A stretch of 29,906 nt of DNA, taken from the NCBI GenBank assembly GCA_002404605.1, contig DHKA01000071.1:493-30398 (forward strand), written 5' to 3'. This document shows, piece after piece, positions 23,615 through 29,906 of this stretch (the first letter of the stretch is position 1; every line of letters starts with the position of its first letter). The DNA is from Clostridiales bacterium UBA4706 (GTDB lineage Bacteria; Bacillota; Clostridia; Oscillospirales; Oscillospiraceae). Below the pieces are notes generated by a model, which did no database searches, was not told where the DNA came from, and saw only the letters and a program-made list of their open reading frames with translations. The translations under genes and the position numbers were made by a program.

Positions 23615-23712
23615 AATCATTCCTTTCAATGATTTTATGCCATGTCTGGGGGTGGTTCGGGCCTATGGCATAATGAAGGCCGACCCCAAAAGGGCAGTAA
23701 TGGATTATGCCC
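23615..23712 (-). promoter_or_regulatory. Candidate structured leader of rpsM (alpha operon regulatory RNA)
   Basis: The mRNA from the minus strand can fold in alternative ways. Hairpin 1 (23692-23712) is GGGCATAA-TCCA-TTA-C-TGCCC followed by UUUU. Hairpin 2 pairs TTATGCCAT with ATGGCATAA (9 bp; plus-strand copies at 23665-23673 and 23635-23643). GGCATAAT in hairpin 1 can instead pair with the ATTATGCC of hairpin 2, so the two states exclude each other. A third hairpin (23615-23634) with 7-bp arms AATCATT/AATGATT shows the Shine-Dalgarno AAAGG in its loop. In E. coli the same position binds S4; that this leader does so is inferred. Confidence 0.5.
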
Positions 23713-23759
23713 TTTCTTTCGGATTTTCTATCTGCGATTGATCCGCCGTAGGGCAGATC

Positions 23760-23873
23760 TCAGCCCTGGCGCTGCTTGTGCTTGGGGTTCTCGCAGATGC
23801 ACATAACTTTACCCTTGCGCTTGATGATCTTGCACTTCTCGCACATGGGCTTCACACTGGGACGCACTTTCAT
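23760..23873 (-). CDS. rpmJ: 50S ribosomal protein L36
   Basis: This 37-residue protein reads MKVRPSVKPMCEKCKIIKRK and ends ENPKHKQRQG, the classic zinc-containing L36, with Cys11, Cys14, Cys27 and His32 as metal ligands. L36 binds 23S rRNA at the base of the large subunit. The start has an AAGGAGGATAAACC ribosome binding site. It lies 39 bases after infA, the conserved order, and is followed by the unusually long 150-base gap to rpsM. Confidence 0.95.
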   Translation of the reverse strand: MKVRPSVKPMCEKCKIIKRKGKVMCICENPKHKQRQG

Positions 23874-23912
23874 GGTTTATCCTCCTTCGTGTCGCACTGG
23901 TGGAGTTCGTAA

Positions 23913-24131
23913 TTACTTGGACCGCCAGGTGATGCGGCCGCGGGTCAGATCGTAAGGACTCATCTGTACCGTGACCTTGTCGCCGGGCAGGATGCGGATG
24001 AAATTCATGCGGAGCTTGCCGGAGATATGGGCAAGAATGGTGTGGCCGTTGCCGATGTCCACCCGGAAAGAGGTGTTCGGCAGGGATTCCACGACTGTTC
24101 CCTCCAGCTCGATAACGTCGTCTTTCGCCAT
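23913..24131 (-). CDS. infA: Translation initiation factor IF-1
   Basis: The 72-residue OB-fold protein contains KDDVIELEGTVVESLPNTSFRVDIGNG and GDKVTVQMSPYDLTRGRITWR, matching IF-1, which binds the A site of the small subunit during initiation. The size is exact for the family. AAGGAGGGAC stands just before the ATG. It is 12 bases after map. Many Clostridia have a small KOW-domain gene between map and infA; it is absent here. Confidence 0.97.
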   Translation of the reverse strand: MAKDDVIELEGTVVESLPNTSFRVDIGNGHTILAHISGKLRMNFIRILPGDKVTVQMSPYDLTRGRITWRSK

Positions 24132-24143
24132 ATAAGTCCCTCC

Positions 24144-24914
24144 TTAAATGTCGTCGGCGATGGTCAGGATTTCCGGCTCGCCGTCTGTGATGAGAATGGT
24201 GTTCTCATAATGGGCGGACAGGCTTCCGTCCACGGTGACGACCGTCCAGTTGTTGGACAGCACGCGCACCGCCGGTCCTCCGGCGTTGATCATCGGCTCA
24301 ATGGCCAATGTCATACCGGGCAGAAGCCGGGGATTCGGCCTGCGCTCCCTGTGGTCGGGAACGTAGTTCGGGACTTCCGGATCCTCGTGCATTTTGGTTC
24401 CGATGCCGTGACCGACATAGTCGCGCACAACGCCGCAGCCGTGGCTTTCCGCGTACTGCTGTACCGCGGCGGAGATGTCGTACAGCCGGTTCCCTGCACG
24501 GGCCTGCTTGATCCCTTCAAAGAAGCTCTGCCGCGTGATGCGGATGAGCTCCAGCGCTTCCGGCGACGCCTCCCCGACCGGGAAGGTGCCGGCGCAGTCT
24601 CCCACATAGCCCTTATAGGTGGCTCCCACATCAATGGAGACGATGTCTCCGTTGCGTACGATGCGCTTTCCGGGAATGCCGTGGATGACCTCGTCGTTCA
24701 CGGAAATGCATGCGCTCTTCGGGAAGCCTCCGTAGCCGAGAAATGTCGGCGTGGCCCCACAGGACAGGATGAACTTATGGATCTCTTTGTTGATCTCTTC
24801 GGTGGTTACGCCGTCTCGCAGCATCTGCCGCCCGACGCTTCGGGCAGCCGCCGTGATCTTTCCGGCTTCGCGCATCCGCTCGATCTCTCGCTGTGATTTG
24901 ATCGTAATCATCAT
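24144..24914 (-). CDS. map: Methionine aminopeptidase, type I
   Basis: The enzyme removes the first methionine from nascent proteins. The 256-residue protein has the pita-bread fold with metal ligands in NGDIVSIDVGATYKGYVGDCAGTFPVG (two Asp), the His of GHGIGTKMHEDP and the Glu of GMTLAIEPMIN. The first ATG overlaps the adk stop codon (ATGA), so translation is coupled; a second ATG follows at once and gives one residue less. No N-terminal zinc finger or SH3-binding extension is present, as expected for the short bacterial form. Confidence 0.96.
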   Translation of the reverse strand: MMITIKSQREIERMREAGKITAAARSVGRQMLRDGVTTEEINKEIHKFILSCGATPTFLGYGGFPKSACISVNDEVIHGIPGKRIVRNGDIVSIDVGATYKGYVGDCAGTFPVGEASPEALELIRITRQSFFEGIKQARAGNRLYDISAAVQQYAESHGCGVVRDYVGHGIGTKMHEDPEVPNYVPDHRERRPNPRLLPGMTLAIEPMINAGGPAVRVLSNNWTVVTVDGSLSAHYENTILITDGEPEILTIADDI

Positions 24915-25549
24915 TCACCGATCCCCAGAGAACGGAAAATCTCACGGCTGACATCTTCGATGCTGCCGACGTTTTCCACACTGCGAAGCAGCCCCAGCTT
25001 TTCGTAAAAGCCCTTGAGCGGTTCGGTCTGTTCATGGTAGACATGCAGACGGTCGCGCACGGTCTCGGGCGCGTCGTCCGGGCGGACGATGAGCGCCGTG
25101 CCGCAGGCGTCACAGATGCCGTCCTGCTTCGGCGGATTCATGCGGACGTGGTAGCTCGCGCCGCAGCGGGGGCAGACGCGCCGTCCCGCCATACGCTCTA
25201 CGATGTCCTCGTCGGAGACCTCAAGGGAAAGCACGCAATCCAGCTCAATGCCGTGGGCGATCAATGCTTCCGCCTGGGGGATCGTACGGGGCATGCCGTC
25301 GAGGATGAATCCGTTGGCACAGTCGCTCTGCGAGAGCCGTTCCTGCACGATGTCGATGATCACGTCGTCCGGCACGAGCTGGCCTTTGTCGATGTACGAC
25401 TTGGCCGCGAGTCCCACGCTCGTGCCATCGTGGATGGCAGAGCGCAGGATGTTGCCGGTCGAAATGGTGGGGACACCCAATTTACGAGATAGGATGTCCG
25501 ACTGGGTCCCCTTTCCAGCGCCGGGGGCGCCCAGCAGAGTCAGCTTCAT
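24911..25549 (-). CDS. adk: Adenylate kinase
   Basis: Adenylate kinase converts ATP and AMP into two ADP. The 212-residue protein starts MKLTLLGAPGAGKGTQ with the P-loop GAPGAGKGT, followed by TGNILRSAI and GFILDGMPRTIPQAEAL. The LID domain carries a zinc-binding CPRCGASYH and CDACG, the four-cysteine form common in Gram-positive bacteria. AAGGAG stands nine bases before the ATG. It lies 12 bases after secY. Confidence 0.97.
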   Translation of the reverse strand: MKLTLLGAPGAGKGTQSDILSRKLGVPTISTGNILRSAIHDGTSVGLAAKSYIDKGQLVPDDVIIDIVQERLSQSDCANGFILDGMPRTIPQAEALIAHGIELDCVLSLEVSDEDIVERMAGRRVCPRCGASYHVRMNPPKQDGICDACGTALIVRPDDAPETVRDRLHVYHEQTEPLKGFYEKLGLLRSVENVGSIEDVSREIFRSLGIGE

Positions 25550-25561
25550 AACAGGATCTCC

Positions 25562-26848
25562 TTATTCAAGGAATCCCTTGTAGTGGCGCATGAGCATCTG
25601 GCTCTCGAGAGCCTGCACCGTTTCGATGGCAACGCCGACCACAATGATGATCGAGGTGCCGCCGAGGGAGATGCCCGTGTTCGCAGCGGCCTCGGAGCAG
25701 GCGCTGATGATGATGGGCACGCAGGCGATGATGCCGAGATAAATGGCGCCGAACAGGGTGACCTTGTTCAGGACCTTCTGAATGAACTCGCTGGTCGGCT
25801 TGCCGGGACGGTAGCCGGGGATGAATCCGCCGTTCTTCTTCAGGTTGTTCGCAACTTCCACGGGGTTGAACTGGATCGTCGCGTAGAAGTAGGCGAAGAA
25901 GAGGATCAGCAGGAAGTACACGGTCGCGTAGGGGATCGTGTTGCTGTCAAACGTGCGCATGAACCAGCTGTCCTGGCTGCCGCCGCAGAGCAGGATGATC
26001 GTGGGAGGCAGGGACGCGATGGACTGCGCGAAGATGATGGGCAGAACGCCGGACATGTTGACCTTCATCGGCAGGTACGTGGCCTGACCGCCGTACATCT
26101 TGCGGCCGACGACGCGCTTGGCGTACTGGACCGGGATGCGGCGCTCGGCATCGTTGACGATGACGATCAGCACGATCATGGCGAGCGCGCCGATCAGCAT
26201 GAGGATCGTGGCGACCCAGGAGAGCTGATGGTTGATCGCCTTGCTGACGAGGCTGCCGAGGCTCTGCGGGAAGCGGCTGACGATGCTCGCAAACAGGATG
26301 ATGGAGATACCGTTTCCGATGCCGAATTCGGTGATCTGCTCACCCAGCCACATGACGAGCGCGGAGCCGGCGGTGAAGGTCATCACGATAACGATGGCCG
26401 CCCAGACAGCGGGAGCATCAGACACGATGATACCGTTGCGGCTCATGAGCACATAGTAGCCGTAGCCCTGGAGAAGGCCGATGCCGACCGTGGAATAGCG
26501 GGTGATGGCAGCGATCTTCTTCTTGCCCTCTTCGCCGCCCTCTTTGCTCAGCCGCTCGAGCGCCGGGATAGCGATGCACAGGAGCTGGATGATGATGGAG
26601 GCGTTGATGTAGGGCTGGATGCTCAGAGCAAAGATGGTAGCCATGGAGAACGCGCCGCCGGACATGGTGTTGTAAAGTCCGAGGACGGTGTTCTTCAGCT
26701 GTGCAAAGTAGGTGGCAAGAATGTTGGTGTCCACATAAGGCACGGGCACGGCGTTGCCGAGCCGGTAAAGAAGAACAATGAACAGCGTGAAGAGGATCTT
26801 CCGGCGCAGCTCAGGGATCTTCCATGCGTTACGGAAAGTCTGGACCAC
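25562..26848 (-). CDS. secY: Protein translocase subunit SecY
   Basis: SecY forms the protein-conducting channel of the plasma membrane. The protein of about 428 residues has ten membrane segments and starts VQTFRNAWKIPELRRKILFTLF. Also visible are the plug region (SGGAFSMATIFALSIQPYINASI), the cytoplasmic loop RRIPVQYAKRVVG and the conserved FNPVEVANNLKKNGGFIPGYRPGKPT. The frame is open to 26914, but those residues overlap rplO and are not SecY-like. I chose the GTG at 26848, two bases after the rplO stop and with AGGTGG six bases upstream, so the start is non-ATG and probably coupled to rplO translation. Confidence 0.96.
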   Translation of the reverse strand: MVQTFRNAWKIPELRRKILFTLFIVLLYRLGNAVPVPYVDTNILATYFAQLKNTVLGLYNTMSGGAFSMATIFALSIQPYINASIIIQLLCIAIPALERLSKEGGEEGKKKIAAITRYSTVGIGLLQGYGYYVLMSRNGIIVSDAPAVWAAIVIVMTFTAGSALVMWLGEQITEFGIGNGISIILFASIVSRFPQSLGSLVSKAINHQLSWVATILMLIGALAMIVLIVIVNDAERRIPVQYAKRVVGRKMYGGQATYLPMKVNMSGVLPIIFAQSIASLPPTIILLCGGSQDSWFMRTFDSNTIPYATVYFLLILFFAYFYATIQFNPVEVANNLKKNGGFIPGYRPGKPTSEFIQKVLNKVTLFGAIYLGIIACVPIIISACSEAAANTGISLGGTSIIIVVGVAIETVQALESQMLMRHYKGFLE

Positions 26849-26849
26849 C

Positions 26850-27290
26850 TTACACCACCTCGGCCTTTCCTCCAGCGGCTTCGATCTTCTCCTTGGCGCT
26901 GGCCGAGAAGGCACTGGCCTTGACGGTGAGCTTCTTGGTGAGCTCGCCGTTGCCGAGGATCTTCACGCCGTGGACACACTTGGACAGGATACCCTCGGCC
27001 AGAAGGACGTTGGCGTCGACAATGGCGCCGTCCTCGAAGTGGTTGAGAGCAGAGACGTTGATAGACTCGAGGGGCTTGGCAAAGATGTTGTTGAAACCGC
27101 GCTTCGGGATGCGGCGCGCCAGAGGCATCTGGCCGCCTTCAAATCCGATGCGGACACCGCCGCCGGAGCGAGCTTTCTGGCCCTTGTGACCCCGGCCGCC
27201 GGTCTTGCCGTTGCCGGTGCCGATGCCTCTTCCCTTGCGCTTGGCAACGTGGGTGCTGCCGGCGGCGGGAGAAAGTTCATTCATAAACAT
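26850..27290 (-). CDS. rplO: 50S ribosomal protein L15
   Basis: L15 binds 23S rRNA during late large-subunit assembly. The 146-residue product has the diagnostic basic glycine-rich part KRKGRGIGTGNGKTGGRGHKGQ and FEGGQMPLARRIPKRGF. AAGGAGG is eight bases before the ATG at 27290, which is preferred over a second ATG two codons later. It ends two bases before the secY GTG, whose ribosome binding site lies inside its last codons. Confidence 0.96.
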   Translation of the reverse strand: MFMNELSPAAGSTHVAKRKGRGIGTGNGKTGGRGHKGQKARSGGGVRIGFEGGQMPLARRIPKRGFNNIFAKPLESINVSALNHFEDGAIVDANVLLAEGILSKCVHGVKILGNGELTKKLTVKASAFSASAKEKIEAAGGKAEVV

Positions 27291-27303
27291 ACGTTGGGCC
27301 TCC

Positions 27304-27483
27304 TTATTCTTCCGTGACCTTCAGCAGATAGCCGATCTGGGCGATCTTGCCGCGGGTCTGGGGGTTGTCAGGCTGGGTCGTCTCGTTGCCGATCTTGTAA
27401 AGACCCAGGGAGTTGGCAGTGGCAATGTGTTTGTCCAGTCTGCCGTTCAGGCTCTTGACGAGCTTGATCTTCAGAGTTGCCAT
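27304..27483 (-). CDS. rpmD: 50S ribosomal protein L30
   Basis: This short gene encodes 59 residues that begin MATLKIKLVKSLNGRLDKHI and continue with ANSLGLYKIG and a C-terminal KIAQIGYLLKV, the pattern of bacterial L30. The protein binds 23S rRNA domain II. TAAGGAGGATAACGGT precedes the ATG. It lies 13 bases after rpsE and 13 bases before rplO, the conserved order in the spc operon. Confidence 0.95.
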   Translation of the reverse strand: MATLKIKLVKSLNGRLDKHIATANSLGLYKIGNETTQPDNPQTRGKIAQIGYLLKVTEE

Positions 27484-27496
27484 ACCGTTATCCTCC

Positions 27497-28024
27497 TTAC
27501 GCCTTCAGCTCGTCGGCCGACTTGCCACGGTAAACGGCGACCTGCTCGGCGTTGCGCAGAGACAGAAGGCCTTCCATGGTGGCGGCGACGACGTTGTTGG
27601 GATTGTTGGAGCGCAGGCTCTTGGCACGGATGTCCTTGATGCCGGCAGCTTCCATCACGGCACGCACAGCGCCGCCGGCGATGATGCCGGTACCGGGGGC
27701 GGCGGGCTTGAGCAGCACGCGGCCGGCGCCGAAAGCGCCGAGGACTTCGTGCGGGATCGTGGTGCCCGTCAGCGTGACGGCGTGCATATTCTTCTTCGCA
27801 TCTTCAATTCCCTTGCGGATCGCTTCGCTGACTTCGCCGGCCTTGCCCATACCGAAGCCGACCTTGCCCTTGCCGTCGCCGACGACCATGAGCGCGGAAA
27901 ACTTCATAATGCGGCCGCCCTTGACGGTCTTGCTGACGCGATTGAGGGAAACGAGCTTCTCGATATACTCGGAGCTTTCCTCCCGGCCGCGGCGGTTGTC
28001 GCGGCGATCGTTACCATATGCCAT
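27497..28024 (-). CDS. rpsE: 30S ribosomal protein S5
   Basis: S5 is at the mRNA entry of the small subunit and helps decoding fidelity. The 175-residue protein has the S5 N-terminal double-stranded RNA-binding domain (YIEKLVSLNRVSKTVKGGRIMKFSALMVVGDGKGKVGFGMGKAGEVSEAI) and the C-terminal domain (PGTGIIAGGAVRAVMEAAGIKDI). The first 20 residues are a charged Arg-rich tail. GGAGGAAACGAATT precedes the ATG. It follows rplR by 20 bases. Confidence 0.97.
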   Translation of the reverse strand: MAYGNDRRDNRRGREESSEYIEKLVSLNRVSKTVKGGRIMKFSALMVVGDGKGKVGFGMGKAGEVSEAIRKGIEDAKKNMHAVTLTGTTIPHEVLGAFGAGRVLLKPAAPGTGIIAGGAVRAVMEAAGIKDIRAKSLRSNNPNNVVAATMEGLLSLRNAEQVAVYRGKSADELKA

Positions 28025-28044
28025 AATTCGTTTCCTCCTCCCGC

Positions 28045-28404
28045 TTAGAATTTCAAGCCGCCCTCGCGGGCAGCTTCGGCCAGAGCCTTGACGCGTCCGT
28101 GATAGATATATCCGCCGCGGTCGAAGACCACTTCTTCAATACCCTTCGCCAGAGCGCGCTCGGCGATCTTGGAGCCGATCTTCTTGGCAGCTTCCACGTT
28201 GCCGCCGTTGCCTTCAAAGTCCTTCTCGACGGAAGAGGCAGACACCAGAGTGTTGCCGTTGACGTCGTCGATGACCTGGGCATAAATGTTGCTTTCGCTC
28301 CGGAACACGCACAGGCGCGGACGCTCCGGCGTGCCGGAGATCTTGCCGCGGACTCTCGCGTGGCGCTGCTTGCGCTGAGCGGCAGTATTCGGTCTGTTAA
28401 CCAT
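28045..28404 (-). CDS. rplR: 50S ribosomal protein L18
   Basis: L18 binds 5S rRNA and, with L5, joins it to the large subunit. The 119-residue product shows RPRLCVFRSESNIYAQVIDDVNGNTLVSASS and the C-terminal VVFDRGGYIYHGRVKALAEAAREGGLKF, both diagnostic. GGGGAGGTGCGCC precedes the ATG. It follows rplF by 16 bases. Confidence 0.97.
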   Translation of the reverse strand: MVNRPNTAAQRKQRHARVRGKISGTPERPRLCVFRSESNIYAQVIDDVNGNTLVSASSVEKDFEGNGGNVEAAKKIGSKIAERALAKGIEEVVFDRGGYIYHGRVKALAEAAREGGLKF

Positions 28405-28420
28405 TCAGGCGCACCTCCCC

Positions 28421-28963
28421 TTATTTCGCACCGGTCTTGCCTTCTTTGATACGGACAACCTCGCCCTGATAGCGAATGCCCTTGCCCTTATAGGGCTCCG
28501 GCGGACGCTTCATGCGGGTATCCGCAGCAAACTGGCCGACCTTCTGCTTGTCCATGCCCTTGATGACGATGTGGTTGGCATCGGGAACTTCGATTTCGAT
28601 CCCCTCGATCTCGGGAACGATGACCTGGTGGCTGTAGCCGAGGTTCATCACGAGATTCTTGCCTTCCTTCTGCGCACGATAGCCGACGCCCTGGATCTCC
28701 AGAGTCTTGGAGAAGCCCTGGGTTACGCCGACGACCATGTCGTTGACCAGCGTACGGGTCAGACCATGGAGCGCGCAGTTCTGCTTTTCGTCGTTGGGAC
28801 GCTTGACGTGGAGGACGCCGTTCTCGATCTCGATGAGCATCTGGGGAGCGACGTTGCGCTCGAGCGTGCCCTTGGGACCCTTAACGGTGATGTGGTTGCC
28901 CTCGCCCACGGTGATCTCAACACCGGCGGGGACGGTAATGGGAGCTCTACCGATTCTAGACAT
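28421..28963 (-). CDS. rplF: 50S ribosomal protein L6
   Basis: L6 lies near the sarcin-ricin loop and the elongation factor site. The 180-residue product begins SRIGRAPITVPAGVEITV and contains the two repeated alpha/beta domains, ending PPEPYKGKGIRYQGEVVRIKEGKTGAK, which is diagnostic. GGAGGAGAGAGAACA precedes the ATG. It is 15 bases after rpsH. Confidence 0.97.
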   Translation of the reverse strand: MSRIGRAPITVPAGVEITVGEGNHITVKGPKGTLERNVAPQMLIEIENGVLHVKRPNDEKQNCALHGLTRTLVNDMVVGVTQGFSKTLEIQGVGYRAQKEGKNLVMNLGYSHQVIVPEIEGIEIEVPDANHIVIKGMDKQKVGQFAADTRMKRPPEPYKGKGIRYQGEVVRIKEGKTGAK

Positions 28964-28978
28964 GTTCTCTCTCCTCCC

Positions 28979-29377
28979 TTACCATACGAACGCGAGGACT
29001 TCGCCGCCGACATGCTCGGCACGGGCCTGCTTGTCGGTCATGACGCCCTTGGAAGTGGAAATGATGGCGATGCCCAGTCCCTTCAGGACGCGGGGCAGCT
29101 CTTCGGCGCCGGCGTACACACGCAAGCCGGGCTTGGAGACTCTCTTGAGGCCCTGGATGGCCTTCTCCTTGCCGGGGAGATACTTCAGCGTGATGCGGAT
29201 GATGCCCTGAGTTCCGTCGTCAACGAGCTGGTAGGACTTGATGTAGCCCTCGTTCAGCAGGATCTCGACGATCGCCTTCTTCATCTTGGAGGCGGGGACA
29301 TCGACGGTTTCATGCTTGGCGGTGCCGGCATTGCGGATACGTGTGAGCATGTCGGCAATGGGATCGGTGATCTGCAT
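28979..29377 (-). CDS. rpsH: 30S ribosomal protein S8
   Basis: S8 binds the central domain of 16S rRNA and in E. coli represses its own operon. The 132-residue product begins QITDPIADMLTRIRNAGTAKHETVDVPASKMK and ends with GIAIISTSKGVMTDKQARAEHVGGEVLAFVW, diagnostic of S8. AAGGAGGATATACCC precedes the ATG. Unlike its neighbours it is separated from the upstream gene (rpsZ/rpsN) by 224 bases, which contain a promoter and a structured leader. Confidence 0.97.
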   Translation of the reverse strand: MQITDPIADMLTRIRNAGTAKHETVDVPASKMKKAIVEILLNEGYIKSYQLVDDGTQGIIRITLKYLPGKEKAIQGLKRVSKPGLRVYAGAEELPRVLKGLGIAIISTSKGVMTDKQARAEHVGGEVLAFVW

Positions 29378-29402
29378 TTGGGTATATCCTCCTTATTAGA
29401 GT

Positions 29403-29460
29403 TACCGGCTTTGACCGGTTCAGGCAGCGAGGTTCCGCGTCAATACATGATTGACCGCGG
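29403..29460 (-). promoter_or_regulatory. Candidate structured leader of rpsH
   Basis: Two hairpins lie between the promoter and the rpsH start. One pairs CCGCG-TCAAT (29435-29444) with ATTGACCGCGG (29450-29460) with one bulged G and a five-base loop. The other pairs ACCGG (29404-29408) with CCGGT (29415-29419). No T run follows, so they are not terminators. A binding site for S8 or another protein of the operon is possible but not shown. Confidence 0.42.
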
Positions 29461-29506
29461 CCTTTCGCTATCCTTTACGAAATTTGTTGACCGTGCCAAC
29501 TGATCT

Positions 29507-29535
29507 ATTATAGCAAAGATCCGCTGACACGGCAA
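29507..29535 (-). promoter_or_regulatory. Internal spc-operon promoter upstream of rpsH
   Basis: On the minus strand TTGCCG (29530-29535), a 17-base spacer and TATAAT (29507-29512) form a strong promoter, with TGC before the -10 (TGCTATAAT, extended -10). An AT-rich inverted repeat (29549-29576) lies where an UP element would bind the alpha subunit. Transcription would start near 29500 and give a leader of about 123 bases. Confidence 0.7.
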
Positions 29536-29548
29536 GTCCGCCAAGGCC

Positions 29549-29576
29549 TGAAATTCAAATTTTTTATTGAATTTCA
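29549..29576. repeat. AT-rich inverted repeat behind rpsZ/rpsN
   Basis: TGAAATTCAA (29549-29558) and TTGAATTTCA (29567-29576) are perfect 10-bp arms around an eight-base A/T loop. There is no T run after the stem on the coding strand. It may stabilise the 3' end of the upstream message or act as an UP element for the rpsH promoter. Confidence 0.55.
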
Positions 29577-29601
29577 AGCGCTTGACGGAGCTTTTCTGCA
29601 A

Positions 29602-29787
29602 TTACCAGCTGGCTTTCTTCACGCCCGGGATCTGGCCCTTGTAGGCCAGCTCGCGGAAGCAGATACGGCAGATGCCGTAGTCACGCAGATAGGCGTGGGG
29701 ACGGCCGCAGATCTTGCAGCGGTTGTAGCGACGGGTGGAGAACTTGGCAGGAGCGGCCTGCTTGAGCTTCATGGAAAGTTTCGCCAT
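29602..29787 (-). CDS. rpsZ: 30S ribosomal protein S14, zinc-binding short form
   Basis: The 61-residue product is the short S14 with a zinc ribbon: CKIC at residues 24-27 and CRIC at 40-43, in RYNRCKICGRPHAYLRDYGI. The tail QIPGVKKASW is typical. S14 enters the head of the small subunit late in assembly. GGAGGAGAAGAAAA precedes the ATG. It lies between rplE and rpsH as in other Firmicutes. The name rpsN is also used for this form. Confidence 0.96.
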   Translation of the reverse strand: MAKLSMKLKQAAPAKFSTRRYNRCKICGRPHAYLRDYGICRICFRELAYKGQIPGVKKASW

Positions 29788-29801
29788 TTTTCTTCTCCTC
29801 C

Positions 29802-29906
29802 TTAGTCGTTCGTGAACGGAGCGCCCATGAGCTTCAGCAGCTCGCGAGCCTCTTCGTCGGTGTTGGCGGTGGTGCAGATGGCAATGTTCATGCCGCGCAG
29901 CTTCTC
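29802..29906 (-). CDS. rplE: 50S ribosomal protein L5, C-terminal end only
   Basis: The window ends inside this gene; only the last 34 codons are seen. They read EKLRGMNIAICTTANTDEEA and end LLKLMGAPFTND, the well-conserved C-terminus of L5, which binds 5S rRNA and contacts the P-site tRNA. It lies 14 bases before rpsZ, the expected order. Confidence 0.93.
   Translation of the reverse strand, partial: EKLRGMNIAICTTANTDEEARELLKLMGAPFTND

Noticed and set aside
26849..26914. N-terminal extension of secY into rplO
   Set aside because: The extra residues are Arg/Pro-rich and unlike SecY; the GTG at 26848 has its own Shine-Dalgarno.
25583..26923. Plus-strand open frame of 446 codons antisense to secY
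   Set aside because: Asp/His-rich shadow of SecY codons without any family signature.
1..29906. CRISPR arrays, tRNA or rRNA genes, toxin-antitoxin or phage-defence systems
   Set aside because: I saw no regularly spaced repeats, tRNA-like folds or defence-gene motifs; the window is ribosomal, metabolic and capsule DNA.

Overview
The window looks like a chromosomal segment of an anaerobic Firmicute of the class Clostridia, probably an Oscillospirales-type gut bacterium. This is inferred from the gene order, the strong AGGAGG ribosome binding sites, rpsD inside the alpha operon, zinc-ribbon forms of S4, S14, L36 and adenylate kinase, the EpsG/Wzx/TupA-type exopolysaccharide genes and a lipoprotein NagZ. 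Almost every gene is on the minus strand, so transcription runs from right to left. The one exception is a MarR-type regulator at about 18.8-19.3 kb.

Right part (29906 down to about 20.7 kb): the distal spc operon and the alpha operon of ribosomal proteins, in the order rplE (cut by the window edge), rpsZ/rpsN, rpsH, rplF, rplR, rpsE, rpmD, rplO, secY, adk, map, infA, rpmJ, rpsM, rpsK, rpsD, rpoA, rplQ, closed by a strong intrinsic terminator. rpmJ and rpmD are short genes read directly from the sequence. Two non-coding gaps in this otherwise tight cluster look regulatory. One, before rpsH, has a strong promoter and a structured leader. The other, before rpsM, has mutually exclusive hairpins and a Shine-Dalgarno sequence in a hairpin loop.

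Middle part (about 20.7 to 15.8 kb): a lipoprotein family-3 beta-N-acetylhexosaminidase (NagZ type, cell-wall recycling), then a divergent pair made of a MarR regulator and a one-gene molybdenum hydroxylase (two [2Fe-2S] clusters fused to a molybdopterin domain, no FAD domain). The pair shares 170 bp with two near-consensus back-to-back promoters and a perfect 8+2+8 palindrome just downstream of the hydroxylase promoter, which is a good candidate operator.

Left part (about 15.6 kb to 1): one long exopolysaccharide/capsule operon behind a TTGAAA-N17-TATAAT promoter. In transcription order it encodes an O-antigen-ligase-like protein, a membrane-bound CapD/PglF-type nucleotide-sugar dehydratase, a DegT/PglE-type aminotransferase, a PglC-type phosphoglycosyl transferase, a GNAT acetyltransferase, two family-2 glycosyltransferases, an EpsG-type polymerase, a third family-2 glycosyltransferase, a TupA-like ATP-grasp protein, a Wzx flippase, a UDP-glucose dehydrogenase and a Wzz-type chain-length protein with a degenerate kinase domain. 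The first enzymes could make a UDP-diacetylbacillosamine-like sugar and load it on undecaprenyl phosphate; the rest would extend, flip and polymerise the repeat unit. The block from wzx to the glycosyltransferases (about 2.9-8.3 kb) is visibly AT-rich against GC-rich flanks, which suggests cassette exchange. The first 25 bases look like the end of an IS3-family (IS150-like) element lying off the left edge.

I saw no CRISPR array, tRNA, rRNA or recognisable defence system. The most interesting material is regulatory: the rpsM and rpsH leaders and the MarR/hydroxylase intergenic region.
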